Of a stretch of DNA of 48,887 nucleotides, positions 9,344 through 17,882 are shown piece after piece. Each line of letters opens with the position of its first letter. Positions within the stretch are counted from its first letter, which is position 1. Both the position numbers and the translations under genes were made by a program. This stretch comes from an uncultured Granulosicoccaceae bacterium (GTDB lineage: Bacteria; Pseudomonadota; Gammaproteobacteria; Granulosicoccales; Granulosicoccaceae): positions 1 through 48,887 of the forward strand of contig CALJNA010000042.1 of NCBI GenBank assembly GCA_937981955.1, read 5' to 3'. Below the pieces are notes generated by a model. That model worked only from the letters and a program-made list of their open reading frames with translations. It searched no databases and was not told the origin of the DNA.

Positions 9344-10033
9344 GTGACTGGAAGCAAATCAACTAACTACACCCGTATCTGGGATGTCTGGATACGGGTG
9401 TTTCATTGGTCGTTTGCCGCAACCGTTATTTTTATGTTGGTCAGTGGTGAAACCGGTTTTCTGTTTTTCGATTGGCACCAGCCCGTTGGGGAGTTTGTTC
9501 TGGCATTACTGCTATTCAGAATCTGTTGGGGGTTCGTCGGTAGCAGTAATGCTCGGTTGATCAGCTTGTTCGTTAATCCACTGAGCGCAGTCAAACATCT
9601 TGTTCATCTATTACGTGGCACCGTTAGTCAGGAACGTGGGCACAATGCAGCGGGCGGATGGGCAGTGCTTGTCATGCTGCTGTTGATTGCTTTTCAAGCC
9701 ATATCAGGTCTCTTTATCGCCGATGAAGACGAATTGATTGAAGGTGCTTTTTACGGATCTATTGACTACGACATCAGCGAACGTTTATTGCATATGCATC
9801 ATCTGAACGCCAAAATATTAATGATCGTCATAGGCATTCATGTGTTCATGGTTTTCTTCTACCTTGTCAGAGCAGGGCACAACCTTATTACACCAATGAT
9901 TACAGGAAAGATGCGATGGCTTGGCGCTGAACCGGCACGGGTGGTCAAGTTCGCTAACCCAGCCTTGGGGTTGGTTTTACTCGTCGCATGTTTGGTGGTA
10001 GCAGCCGTGGTGTTTGGCTGGAAGAATATTTAA
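9344..10033 (+). CDS. Cytochrome b561-domain membrane protein
   Basis: About 229 residues from GTG 9344 (an in-frame TTG at 9335 is the alternative; AGG overlapping the upstream stop codon sits ten bases before the GTG). Four main membrane helices are visible plus a fifth at the C-terminus. Haem-ligand-type histidines occur in R-V-F-H-W-S, in the M-H-H-L-N segment and in the last helix region (G-I-H-V-F), as in di-haem b561 proteins related to hydrogenase and formate dehydrogenase b subunits. It is almost contiguous with cytochrome c', so it probably passes electrons between the quinone pool and that protein. Confidence 0.87.
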   Translation: MTGSKSTNYTRIWDVWIRVFHWSFAATVIFMLVSGETGFLFFDWHQPVGEFVLALLLFRICWGFVGSSNARLISLFVNPLSAVKHLVHLLRGTVSQERGHNAAGGWAVLVMLLLIAFQAISGLFIADEDELIEGAFYGSIDYDISERLLHMHHLNAKILMIVIGIHVFMVFFYLVRAGHNLITPMITGKMRWLGAEPARVVKFANPALGLVLLVACLVVAAVVFGWKNI

Positions 10034-10153
10034 TCTTCACTGACATGCCCGGCATGGTGCCACTCGCTGTATAAGTTCTGTGCAAATCTCAATTGGCATG
10101 ACACGCGTCACTGAATTGGGCCACTTTATTCCTGATTCAATCACCAACTTAAC

Positions 10154-10182
10154 GGTTTACCAGAGTCCATGAGCGGTATAAT
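10154..10182 (+). promoter_or_regulatory. Promoter of aroC, predicted leaderless start
   Basis: A consensus -10 box TATAAT occupies 10177-10182, only six bases before the aroC ATG at 10189. Possible -35 elements are weak (GGTTTA at 10154 with a 17-base spacer, or TTTACC at 10156 with 15). Transcription from this box would begin at or next to the A of the ATG, and no Shine-Dalgarno is present upstream. Confidence 0.5.
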
Positions 10183-10188
10183 GCTCGG

Positions 10189-11292
10189 ATGGCAGGTAAT
10201 ACCATTGGCAAACTATTCTCATTAACCAGCTTTGGCGAAAGCCACGGGCCGGCTATCGGCTGCATTGTTGATGGTTGTCCTCCCGGAATCGAGATAAGCA
10301 ACGAAGACCTTCAAATCGATCTGGATCGTCGCAAGCCAGGACAATCTCGATACACCACCCAACGCCGTGAGGCGGACGAAGTTGAAATTCTCTCCGGAGT
10401 TTTCGAAGGGGTTACCACCGGAACGCCCATTGGCCTGGTTATTCGTAATACCGATCAGCGCTCACGTGACTACGACAAAATAAAAGAGCAATTTCGTCCT
10501 GCGCATGCTGACTACACCTACCAGCAAAAATTTGGTATTCGTGATTACAAAGGCGGTGGCCGATCCTCAGCGCGTGAAACTGCAATGCGCGTTGCCGCAG
10601 GTGCGATCGCCAAAAAAGTATTGAACAAGCTTTACGGCACCACGGTGCGTGGTTACTTATCTCAGTTGGGTCCAATAGCGCTCGATACATCATCGTTCAG
10701 CTGGGATGAGGTGGAAAATAATGCGTTTTTCTGGCCGAACGCTGCCCAGGTTGAATCGCTGGAAACGTATATGAAGCAACTGAGTAAAGATGGTGATTCG
10801 ATTGGGGCAAAGGTAACGGTTGAAGCGCGCTCGGTCCCTGTCGGATTAGGCGAACCTGTGTTTGATCGCCTCGATGCCGACATAGCCCATTCACTCATGA
10901 GCATCAACGCAGTGAAAGGGGTTGAAATTGGTGCAGGTTTTAACAGTATTGAACAACGCGGTACCGAACATCGCGACGAAATAACATCGCAAGGCTTCTT
11001 ATCCAACAACGCTGGTGGTGTGCTGGGCGGTATCTCATCGGGCCAACCGATTATTGCCAGTATTGCCATGAAGCCAACTTCAAGTGTTCGATTGCCAGGT
11101 CGCAGTGTTAATGTGCGTGGTGAAGAAATAGAGGTTATCACCACTGGACGACACGATCCGTGTGTTGGCATTCGTGCTACTCCTATTGCCGAGGCGATGC
11201 TGGCGATTACATTACTTGATCATGCGCTTCGGCACCGTGGACAAAACGCCGATGTTGAATCGTCGACTCCGGTTATTCCGCCGGAGGCCTGA
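10189..11292 (+). CDS. aroC: Chorismate synthase
   Basis: A 367-residue chorismate synthase, converting 5-enolpyruvylshikimate-3-phosphate to chorismate with reduced FMN, the last shared step of aromatic amino acid synthesis. The N-terminus contains the family motif F-G-E-S-H-G, and the later motifs R-R-P/K-P-G-Q-S and R-S-S-A-R-E-T are present, as is the R-H-D-P-C signature near residue 325. Length matches the family. The start is fixed by the conserved M-A-G-N-T-I-G opening, which makes the closeness of the -10 box notable. It is followed after about 50 bases by the DUF3127 gene. Confidence 0.97.
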   Translation: MAGNTIGKLFSLTSFGESHGPAIGCIVDGCPPGIEISNEDLQIDLDRRKPGQSRYTTQRREADEVEILSGVFEGVTTGTPIGLVIRNTDQRSRDYDKIKEQFRPAHADYTYQQKFGIRDYKGGGRSSARETAMRVAAGAIAKKVLNKLYGTTVRGYLSQLGPIALDTSSFSWDEVENNAFFWPNAAQVESLETYMKQLSKDGDSIGAKVTVEARSVPVGLGEPVFDRLDADIAHSLMSINAVKGVEIGAGFNSIEQRGTEHRDEITSQGFLSNNAGGVLGGISSGQPIIASIAMKPTSSVRLPGRSVNVRGEEIEVITTGRHDPCVGIRATPIAEAMLAITLLDHALRHRGQNADVESSTPVIPPEA

Positions 11293-11343
11293 CGGTCTTC
11301 ACTAAACTACTCAATTTTTCATCACATTTTCTCTGGAAATATC

Positions 11344-11706
11344 ATGGCGTATAAAGCAACTGGTCGCTTGCATAAAGTATTTGATACCGAACAGAAGTCA
11401 GCATCGTTTCAGGCGCGTGAATTTGTTATTGAAGTGGCGGATGGAAAGTTTCCGCAAATGGTGAAGTTTCAATTAACTCAGGACAAATGCTCACTGATCG
11501 ATGACTATTCTGAAGGCGAAGAGATCAGTGTTGATTTCGATTTGCGTGGCCGTGAATGGAACGAAAAGTATTTCACTAATTTGAATGCATGGCGAATTGC
11601 CCGTGCCGATGCTCAAGATGGCGCACAAGGTAGTTCAGCAGATGCATCGCCCAGTGCTGCTCCAGCTGCGGTTACTGCAGACTTTGATGACGACATACCG
11701 TTTTAA
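11344..11706 (+). CDS. DUF3127 protein with SSB-like acidic C-terminal tip
   Basis: A 120-residue protein. Residues about 1-88 match what I know of DUF3127, a short beta-rich, probably OB-fold domain, including a strand like V-D-F-D-L-R-G-R-E-W-N and the closing A-W-R-I. Residues about 90-112 are an Ala/Ser/Asp-rich linker. The last eight residues, D-F-D-D-D-I-P-F, are identical to the C-terminal tip of Escherichia coli single-stranded DNA-binding protein, through which SSB recruits repair and replication enzymes. The order OB-like domain, disordered linker and acidic tip copies the architecture of SSB. I infer a nucleic-acid-binding protein that docks SSB partners; DNA binding itself is not shown by the sequence. 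Confidence 0.82.
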   Translation: MAYKATGRLHKVFDTEQKSASFQAREFVIEVADGKFPQMVKFQLTQDKCSLIDDYSEGEEISVDFDLRGREWNEKYFTNLNAWRIARADAQDGAQGSSADASPSAAPAAVTADFDDDIPF

Positions 11707-11722
11707 GGTTTTTGACGGTCAG

Positions 11723-12586
11723 TTAGTCAGGCAGTAGGTCGAGCAAAGCCTGAGCTGCGCGACCCAATGTTCTTTCTTTTAGTTGCACGCTACCCAACTC
11801 CCTTCGCATGGAAACAGATTTCGAGGGGAGTGCCGTTAGTGAATCATCTACCATGCTAAGTGGTAGCGCGCTCCAACCCAATCCTACCGACACCATCATT
11901 TTGATTGTCTCCAGATAGTTTGTTTCAAGGGACGTTTTTATATTCACATCGTACGGTGCAATGGCATCCAGCACTATGCCTCGTGTCACTGTTCCGCGCG
12001 CAGGTAGCACAGCTGGATGTTGTGCAAGCTGTTTCGGATGAACGTTATTAGCTGTCGCTAACGGATGGTCATTCGCGCAAACGATTGACAGTGGATCGGC
12101 CCAGATAAGTTTTGTGTCCAAATTCTCTGCAGGTGTTTCGGGTAAAGTCACAATGGCAAGTTCAATGGAACCTTCGGACACCAGTTCGCACGCTTTTTCT
12201 GAATCCATAAACAGTAAGTCGAGATCAACCTGTGGGCACGCCTGTGTGTAGGCTTTGAGTATTGGCGGTAGACGGTGAATGCCGATGTGATGACTGGTGG
12301 CCAGTTTTAACTGACCCCCAACTTCGTGTTTCAGTGACCGAACAGCATCGCAGCTGCTGGCAATATCAGCAAGAATTCGCCGTGCCGATACCAGTAAATT
12401 TTCGCCTGCCTCGGTCAGTCGGATATTTCTGCCCAGCCGATCAATGAGCACCACATCGAGTTCGGTTTCCAGCGCGGCGATGCGTTTGGATACAGCGGGC
12501 TGGGTAACAAACAATTGCTCGCTGGCGCGCGAAAACGAACCCGTTTCGGCTACAGCAATCAGTGCCTGCAAGGCAGGTATGTCCAT
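11723..12586 (-). CDS. LysR-family regulator, divergent from leuC
   Basis: A 287-residue LysR protein. The helix-turn-helix lies at about residues 15-40 (S-F-S-R-A-S-E-Q-L, then Q-P-A-V-S-K-R-I), followed by the effector-binding domain. LysR genes divergent from leuCDB are common in Pseudomonas-like genomes and are thought to control leucine synthesis. A 15-base palindrome of T-N11-A form lies in the shared promoter region. It converges on the DUF3127 gene with only 16 bases between the two stops. Control of leuCD is inferred from position. Confidence 0.88.
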   Translation of the reverse strand: MDIPALQALIAVAETGSFSRASEQLFVTQPAVSKRIAALETELDVVLIDRLGRNIRLTEAGENLLVSARRILADIASSCDAVRSLKHEVGGQLKLATSHHIGIHRLPPILKAYTQACPQVDLDLLFMDSEKACELVSEGSIELAIVTLPETPAENLDTKLIWADPLSIVCANDHPLATANNVHPKQLAQHPAVLPARGTVTRGIVLDAIAPYDVNIKTSLETNYLETIKMMVSVGLGWSALPLSMVDDSLTALPSKSVSMRRELGSVQLKERTLGRAAQALLDLLPD

Positions 12587-12666
12587 GTTGAACTCCCTAG
12601 GGTCAGGTTGACCGTGTGTACCGTAAGACGGGGAAATCTATGCTTGAAAGCAGCTTACCCTATTGT

Positions 12667-12681
12667 ATTCCTGTCAGGAAT
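12667..12681. promoter_or_regulatory. Operator candidate for the leuC-divergent LysR protein
   Basis: ATTCCTG-T-CAGGAAT is a perfect 15-base inverted repeat in the LysR/leuC intergenic region and contains the T-N11-A core typical of LysR boxes. It lies about 80 bases from each start codon. An AT-rich stretch that could hold a -10 element for leuC follows directly (about 12682-12694). Confidence 0.55.
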
Positions 12682-12761
12682 GATAATTATAAATAAGCAT
12701 AATTTGAGTAATCGCTCATGGCAGCGTAAAATGCTCGAAAATTGATCGCTGGAGGGTCGAA

Positions 12762-14165
12762 ATGTCCGGAAAAACGTTATACGACAAAGTATGGGACGCC
12801 CATGTGGTCCATGCAGAAGACGGTGACACGGTGCTGCTTTATATCGACAGACACTTGGTGCACGAGGTGACGTCGCCACAAGCATTTGAAGGCTTGCAGT
12901 TAGCAGGTCGTCAACCATGGCGTACCGACTCGATGCTCGCGGTTGCTGATCATAATGTGCCGACCACATCGCGCAGCGAAGGCATCGAAGATCCGGTTTC
13001 GCGTCTGCAGGTGGAAACGCTGGACAGCAACTGCGAACACTATGCGATTACCGAATTCAAAATGTCTGACTTGCGCCAGGGTATTGTGCATGTCATCGGT
13101 CCGGAGCAGGGCGCTACACTGCCGGGAATGACGGTGGTTTGCGGTGACTCGCACACCTCAACACACGGTGCGTTTGGTGCGCTGGCGTTCGGTATTGGTA
13201 CGTCCGAAGTCGAACATGTTATGGCAACCCAAACCTTGTCACAGCGAAAATCGAAAAGCATGCTGGTCAGTGTTGATGGGCAGGTTGGTCCCGGGGTCAC
13301 TGCCAAAGATATCGTGTTGGCGATCATCGGTGAAATTGGTACAGCAGGCGGCACCGGTTACACCATTGAGTTTGGTGGTGACGCAATTCGTGCTTTGTCG
13401 ATGGAAGGTCGCATGACGGTATGCAACATGTCGATTGAAGCCGGTGCACGCGCTGGCATGATTGCCGTCGACGATACCACCATCGATTACATTAAAGGGC
13501 GACCGTTTGCGCCGTCCGAAGAACACTGGGATGCCGCTGTGGCTGCCTGGAGAGAACTGCATTCCGATGATGATGCGGTATTCGATAAGGTCGTCAGGCT
13601 GGATGCAACTGCCATCGAACCGCAAGTGTCCTGGGGCACCTCCCCTGAGATGGTAACGGCTGTGAACAGTCATGTGCCAGATCCTGCCAATGTTGACGAC
13701 GAAACCAAATCGTCAGGTATGCAGCGCGCACTTGAGTACATGGATCTTGAACCCATGACGCCAATAAGTGACATACAACTTGATCGTATCTTTATTGGTT
13801 CGTGCACAAACTCGCGCATTGAAGACCTGCGCGCAGCAGCAGCGGTTATCAAAGATCGTCAGGTTGCAGATACCGTCAAGCAAGCACTGGTGGTGCCCGG
13901 CTCAGGCCTGGTAAAACAGCAAGCGGAACAGGAAGGATTGGACAAAATATTTACTCAGGCAGGGTTTGAGTGGCGCGAACCAGGCTGTTCGATGTGTCTT
14001 GCCATGAACGCAGACAAGCTGGGTGAAGGCGAGAGATGCGCGTCCACATCGAATAGAAACTTTGAAGGCCGTCAGGGTAAAGGTGGACGAACTCATCTGG
14101 TCAGTCCTGCAATGGCCGCGGCGGCAGCGATTGCTGGCCACTTTGTTGATGTGAGGGAGTTCTAA
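12762..14165 (+). CDS. leuC: 3-isopropylmalate dehydratase large subunit
   Basis: A 467-residue aconitase-family enzyme that isomerises 2-isopropylmalate to 3-isopropylmalate with the small subunit LeuD. The three cysteines that hold the [4Fe-4S] cluster are Cys348 (in G-S-C-T-N-S), Cys409 and Cys412 (in C-S-M-C). The opening K-T-L-Y-D-K-V-W and the [11 protein letters not shown] block are characteristic. Length matches LeuC. A good ribosome binding site (GGAGGG) precedes the ATG. Its stop overlaps the leuD start (TAATG), ensuring coupled synthesis of the two subunits. Confidence 0.97.
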   Translation: MSGKTLYDKVWDAHVVHAEDGDTVLLYIDRHLVHEVTSPQAFEGLQLAGRQPWRTDSMLAVADHNVPTTSRSEGIEDPVSRLQVETLDSNCEHYAITEFKMSDLRQGIVHVIGPEQGATLPGMTVVCGDSHTSTHGAFGALAFGIGTSEVEHVMATQTLSQRKSKSMLVSVDGQVGPGVTAKDIVLAIIGEIGTAGGTGYTIEFGGDAIRALSMEGRMTVCNMSIEAGARAGMIAVDDTTIDYIKGRPFAPSEEHWDAAVAAWRELHSDDDAVFDKVVRLDATAIEPQVSWGTSPEMVTAVNSHVPDPANVDDETKSSGMQRALEYMDLEPMTPISDIQLDRIFIGSCTNSRIEDLRAAAAVIKDRQVADTVKQALVVPGSGLVKQQAEQEGLDKIFTQAGFEWREPGCSMCLAMNADKLGEGERCASTSNRNFEGRQGKGGRTHLVSPAMAAAAAIAGHFVDVREF

Positions 14166-14803
14166 TGAAAGCATTTACCAAGCTCGATGGACTGGCAGTT
14201 CCGCTTATGCGAGCCAACGTTGATACTGATGCGATTATTCCAAAACAGTTTTTAAAGTCGATTAAACGTAGCGGTTTTGGCGTCAATCTGTTTGACGAAT
14301 GGCGCTATCTTGACCCGGGCTACCCAGGCCAGGATTCATCCGAACGTCAACCTAATCCGGAATTTGTTTTAAACGAAGAACGTTTCCAGGGCGCGCAGGT
14401 GCTCATAGCCGGAGAAAACTTTGGCTGCGGCTCTTCGCGTGAACATGCCGTTTGGGCTTTAGATGATTACGGTTTCAGATGTGTCATTGCACCGAGCTAT
14501 GCCGATATATTTTCCAACAACTCGTTCAAAAGTGGTTTGCTGGTGATCGCTTTGGATGCTGAAATCGTTAACAAGCTGGCTGAACAGTGTGAAAGTACGC
14601 CGGGCTACAAACTCTCAATTGATCTTGCTGCGCAAACCATCACAACACCTTCTGGAGAGGTCATCGAATTTGAAGTCGACCCGTTTCGAAAAGAGTGCTT
14701 GTTAGATGGGCTTGATGAAATCGGTCTGACGTTGCAAAAGCGTAACACCATTGAAGATTACGAAAGTCGACGTAAACAGTCGGCACCGTGGTTGTTTGGT
14801 TAG
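14165..14803 (+). CDS. leuD: 3-isopropylmalate dehydratase small subunit
   Basis: A 212-residue swivel-domain subunit that completes the isopropylmalate isomerase with LeuC. The opening with [15 protein letters not shown] and the [14 protein letters not shown] motif are diagnostic. The length is that of the bacterial LeuD type. It begins inside the leuC stop codon. The next gene is a glutathione S-transferase rather than leuB, which is unusual for this operon. Confidence 0.97.
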   Translation: MKAFTKLDGLAVPLMRANVDTDAIIPKQFLKSIKRSGFGVNLFDEWRYLDPGYPGQDSSERQPNPEFVLNEERFQGAQVLIAGENFGCGSSREHAVWALDDYGFRCVIAPSYADIFSNNSFKSGLLVIALDAEIVNKLAEQCESTPGYKLSIDLAAQTITTPSGEVIEFEVDPFRKECLLDGLDEIGLTLQKRNTIEDYESRRKQSAPWLFG

Positions 14804-14828
14804 CGCTGTTCTCTATTGAGTTAATATT

Positions 14829-15497
14829 ATGACAACGATGCGCCTGGTTATCGGCAACAAGAATTATTCATCGTGGTCTTTGCGTCCCTGGATTTTACTT
14901 AAACATGCGCGCATAAAATTCGATGAAGTGCGTATTCCTTTGTTCACAAGCGAAGGCGATAGCATGATGGAAGAGTTGTGCCCCGCAAAACAGGTGCCGG
15001 TGCTATACGACGGCCGTCTGGTGCTGTGGGATTCACTTGCAATCTGTGAGTATTTGGCCGACAAATACCCGGATAAAAGGCTCTGGCCTGAAGCCTCGAA
15101 TGATCGTGCACATGCCCGTGCCATGAGTGCGGAAATGCACAGTGGCTTTCACGAGCTGCGATCGAGTATGCCGATGAATTGCCGACGGGTAGTTGAAAAC
15201 TATAAGCCTGATCTGGCAACTGAAATAGATATTGATCGAATTATTCAATTAATTGAGCAGGCCATGCAGAGCAGTAAAGGACCCTGGTTGTTTGGTCATT
15301 ACACAATTGCCGATGCCATGTATGCACCGGTTGCGTCTCGCTTCAAGACTTATGGCATACACGCACCTTATCTGACGCAAAGCTATTTTGAAAAGGTGCT
15401 TGCTGATGCTTCGATGAAACAGTGGTATGAAGATGCTACACATGAAACTGAAATAATTAAACAAGCTGAAATCAGCTCGACCAGCTTGCATACGTAA
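14829..15497 (+). CDS. Glutathione S-transferase family protein
   Basis: A 222-residue soluble protein with an N-terminal thioredoxin-like GST domain (about residues 1-85), including a N-K-N-Y-S-S-W-S-L-R-P-W motif that supplies the active Ser/Tyr region, the cis-proline segment K-Q-V-P-V-L, and the D-S-L-A-I-C-E-Y-L glutathione-binding helix. A helical C-terminal domain follows. It conjugates or reduces electrophiles with glutathione; the substrate is unknown. It lies 25 bases after leuD and 85 bases before leuB on the same strand, so it is probably cotranscribed with leucine genes. Confidence 0.9.
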   Translation: MTTMRLVIGNKNYSSWSLRPWILLKHARIKFDEVRIPLFTSEGDSMMEELCPAKQVPVLYDGRLVLWDSLAICEYLADKYPDKRLWPEASNDRAHARAMSAEMHSGFHELRSSMPMNCRRVVENYKPDLATEIDIDRIIQLIEQAMQSSKGPWLFGHYTIADAMYAPVASRFKTYGIHAPYLTQSYFEKVLADASMKQWYEDATHETEIIKQAEISSTSLHT

Positions 15498-15582
15498 ATC
15501 TGATCATCGCGTTTCAATCATTAATCGTTACAGGCAGTTTTAATGCAAGGCTGTCGCCTTTATCAATACAGTGAATTTGATT

Positions 15583-16668
15583 ATGCCAAGAAAAATTGTT
15601 GTCTTACCCGGCGATGGCATTGGCCCCGAAATCGTAGAACAAGCGGTGCGGGTGCTTGATGCTGTTAACGAACAATACAAGCTCGATATCTCTACGCAGA
15701 CCTTTGCGTTTGGGGGTGCCAGTTACGATCAGTCCGGTGAACCGTTGACTGAGGAAACCCTGAAGGCTTGTCGCGATGCCGATGCCATTTTGCTTGGGTC
15801 GATTGGCGGTCCTCAGTATGACAAAGCACCGCGCGACAAACGGCCTGAACGCGGGCTATTACGATTGCGTTCTGAACTCGAATTATTTTCCAATCTTCGT
15901 CCTGCCATGTTGTTTTCCGAGCTGGCTGACGCTTCGTCGTTGAAACCGGAACTGGTTGCAGGTCTGGATATCATGATTCTGCGTGAACTGACCGGTGGTA
16001 TTTATTTCGGTGGTCCAAGAGGCATTGAAACCAGAGACGGTAAACAAGTTGGTTTCAATACCATGGTGTATTCCGAAGACGAAATTCGTCGTATAGCAAA
16101 GAGCGGGTTTGAAATTGCGATGCAACGCGACCGGCGTTTGTGTTCAGTTGATAAAGCCAACGTACTTGAAGTATCGGAACTATGGCGTGAAGTGGTCATC
16201 GATACAGCCCAACACTATCCCGAAGTGGAGCTATCGCATATGTATGTCGACAATGCTGCCATGCAACTGGTGCGAGAACCAAAACAGTTCGATGTCATTG
16301 TGACCAGTAATCTGTTTGGCGACATTCTTTCAGATGCAGCTGCCATGCTTACCGGGTCCATTGGCATGCTGCCATCGGCCTCGCTGGATATTAATGGAAA
16401 GGGTATGTACGAACCGGTTCATGGCTCGGCACCCGATATTGCAGGTACAGGAAAGGCCAATCCTCTGGCCACTATCTTGTCGCTTTCGATGTTGTTGCGC
16501 TACACACTGAACGAATCGGTTGCTGCTGATCAAATAGAAGCAGCAGTGGCCAGTGTGATTGCGAATGGGGTGAGATGTCCCGATATCGCCAGCGGTTCGG
16601 CAAATGAGCAAATCGTGAATACGGTCCAAATGGGTGACGCTGTAATGACGGCGCTACAAGATACGTAA
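15583..16668 (+). CDS. leuB: 3-isopropylmalate dehydrogenase
   Basis: A NAD-dependent oxidative decarboxylase that makes 4-methyl-2-oxopentanoate, the leucine precursor. I place the start at ATG 15583, giving 361 residues that begin [16 protein letters not shown] as in most LeuB proteins; a GTG four codons earlier (15571) is in frame. Motifs seen are L-L-G-S-I-G-G-P, the R-x-x-x-x-L-R-x-x-L-x-L-F substrate loop, F-G-D-I-L-S-D with metal-binding aspartates, and the C-terminal [12 protein letters not shown]-binding loop. Length fits the family. Confidence 0.96.
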   Translation: MPRKIVVLPGDGIGPEIVEQAVRVLDAVNEQYKLDISTQTFAFGGASYDQSGEPLTEETLKACRDADAILLGSIGGPQYDKAPRDKRPERGLLRLRSELELFSNLRPAMLFSELADASSLKPELVAGLDIMILRELTGGIYFGGPRGIETRDGKQVGFNTMVYSEDEIRRIAKSGFEIAMQRDRRLCSVDKANVLEVSELWREVVIDTAQHYPEVELSHMYVDNAAMQLVREPKQFDVIVTSNLFGDILSDAAAMLTGSIGMLPSASLDINGKGMYEPVHGSAPDIAGTGKANPLATILSLSMLLRYTLNESVAADQIEAAVASVIANGVRCPDIASGSANEQIVNTVQMGDAVMTALQDT

Positions 16669-16756
16669 CAGTTTGCAACGTTAAGCTTTAATTAGTTTTC
16701 AATAGTTAATTGATCGCGGTCCCGAGATCACACAGAAATTTAAAACAGGCATTAAA

Positions 16757-17779
16757 ATGAGTAAGGTTTTCGATGTAGCGGTAGTGGGTGCGACAGGTGC
16801 GGTTGGTGAAACCATGCTGTCAATTTTGGCCGAGCGCAATTTCCCGGTAGGCAACGTTTACGCACTTGCCAGCGAGCGCTCGGCAGGCAAACGCGTTGAG
16901 TTTGGTACCCGGCAGTTGGTGGTGCAGGATTTGGCGAAATTTGATTTCAGCCAGGTTCAAATTGGCATTTTCTCTCCCGGGGCGTCGGTGTCGAAGATAT
17001 ACGCGCCGATAGCAGCAGAGGCGGGTTGTGTTGTTATCGATAACACCTCCCAGTTCCGATACGACGATGACAAACCTTTGATCGTACCTGAAGTGAATGC
17101 CCATGCTATCGGGCAGTACAAGGCGACGAACATCATCGCCAATCCGAATTGTTCGACAATTCAGATGCTGGTGGCGCTGAAGCCGATTCACGATGCCGTG
17201 GGTATAACACGGGTGAATGTGTGTACGTATCAGGCGGTGTCTGGTACCGGAAAAGAAGCAATTGAAGAGCTGGGAGGCCAGACTGCAAGATTGTTAAACG
17301 GACAGGCGGCGCAGCCATCTGTATACCCGAAACAAATCGCGTTTAATGCTTTGCCACACATAGACACATTTCAGGAAAATGGCTACACCAAGGAAGAAAT
17401 GAAGATGGTCTGGGAAACCCACAAGATCATGGAGGACGACACGATCAAGGTGAATCCCACCTGCGTTCGAATTCCAGTGTTCTACGGGCATTCTGAGGCG
17501 ATACATTTAGAGACCAGAGACCCGATAACTGCTGATCAGGCCCGACATTTGCTGGGATCTGCACCAGGAATAGTGGTTCTCGATGAGCACAAAGACGGTG
17601 GATACCCCACCGCCGTTACCGAATCGGCCGGAACTGATGCGGTGTACGTAGGCAGAATCAGACAGGATATCAGTACTGAGAAGGGATTAAACCTATGGGT
17701 GGTTTCCGACAACGTACGCAAAGGTGCAGCACTTAACAGTGTCCAAATCGCCGAATGTCTTGCTGAAAGCTACCTATAA
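16757..17779 (+). CDS. asd: Aspartate-semialdehyde dehydrogenase
   Basis: A 340-residue NADP-dependent enzyme making L-aspartate 4-semialdehyde for lysine, threonine, methionine and diaminopimelate. The N-terminal Rossmann motif is G-A-T-G-A-V-G-E, and the catalytic cysteine is Cys132 in N-P-N-C-S-T-I. Q-A-V-S-G-T-G-K and H-S-E-A-I-H motifs are present. The length and the position between leuB and fimV match the Pseudomonas arrangement, where the neighbouring gene is also asd or its paralogue usg. The complete catalytic set here favours an active enzyme. Confidence 0.95.
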   Translation: MSKVFDVAVVGATGAVGETMLSILAERNFPVGNVYALASERSAGKRVEFGTRQLVVQDLAKFDFSQVQIGIFSPGASVSKIYAPIAAEAGCVVIDNTSQFRYDDDKPLIVPEVNAHAIGQYKATNIIANPNCSTIQMLVALKPIHDAVGITRVNVCTYQAVSGTGKEAIEELGGQTARLLNGQAAQPSVYPKQIAFNALPHIDTFQENGYTKEEMKMVWETHKIMEDDTIKVNPTCVRIPVFYGHSEAIHLETRDPITADQARHLLGSAPGIVVLDEHKDGGYPTAVTESAGTDAVYVGRIRQDISTEKGLNLWVVSDNVRKGAALNSVQIAECLAESYL

Positions 17780-17882
17780 ATTGCTGAATATTAGAAATTT
17801 TCAGCTATAGAATACTGTTGAGATAGTTAACTTCGTTAGTTTCGCTGCCCCGATTCCGGTTGGTCCAGTGAAATGACGCGAT

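Noticed and set aside
10662-11171. Antisense 169-residue ORF inside aroC
   Set aside because: Fully overlapped by a certain gene; composition rich in Pro, Ser and Thr without recognisable domains.
13239-13673. Antisense 144-residue ORF inside leuC
   Set aside because: Shadow of leuC in another frame; no motif, start context or neighbour supports it.
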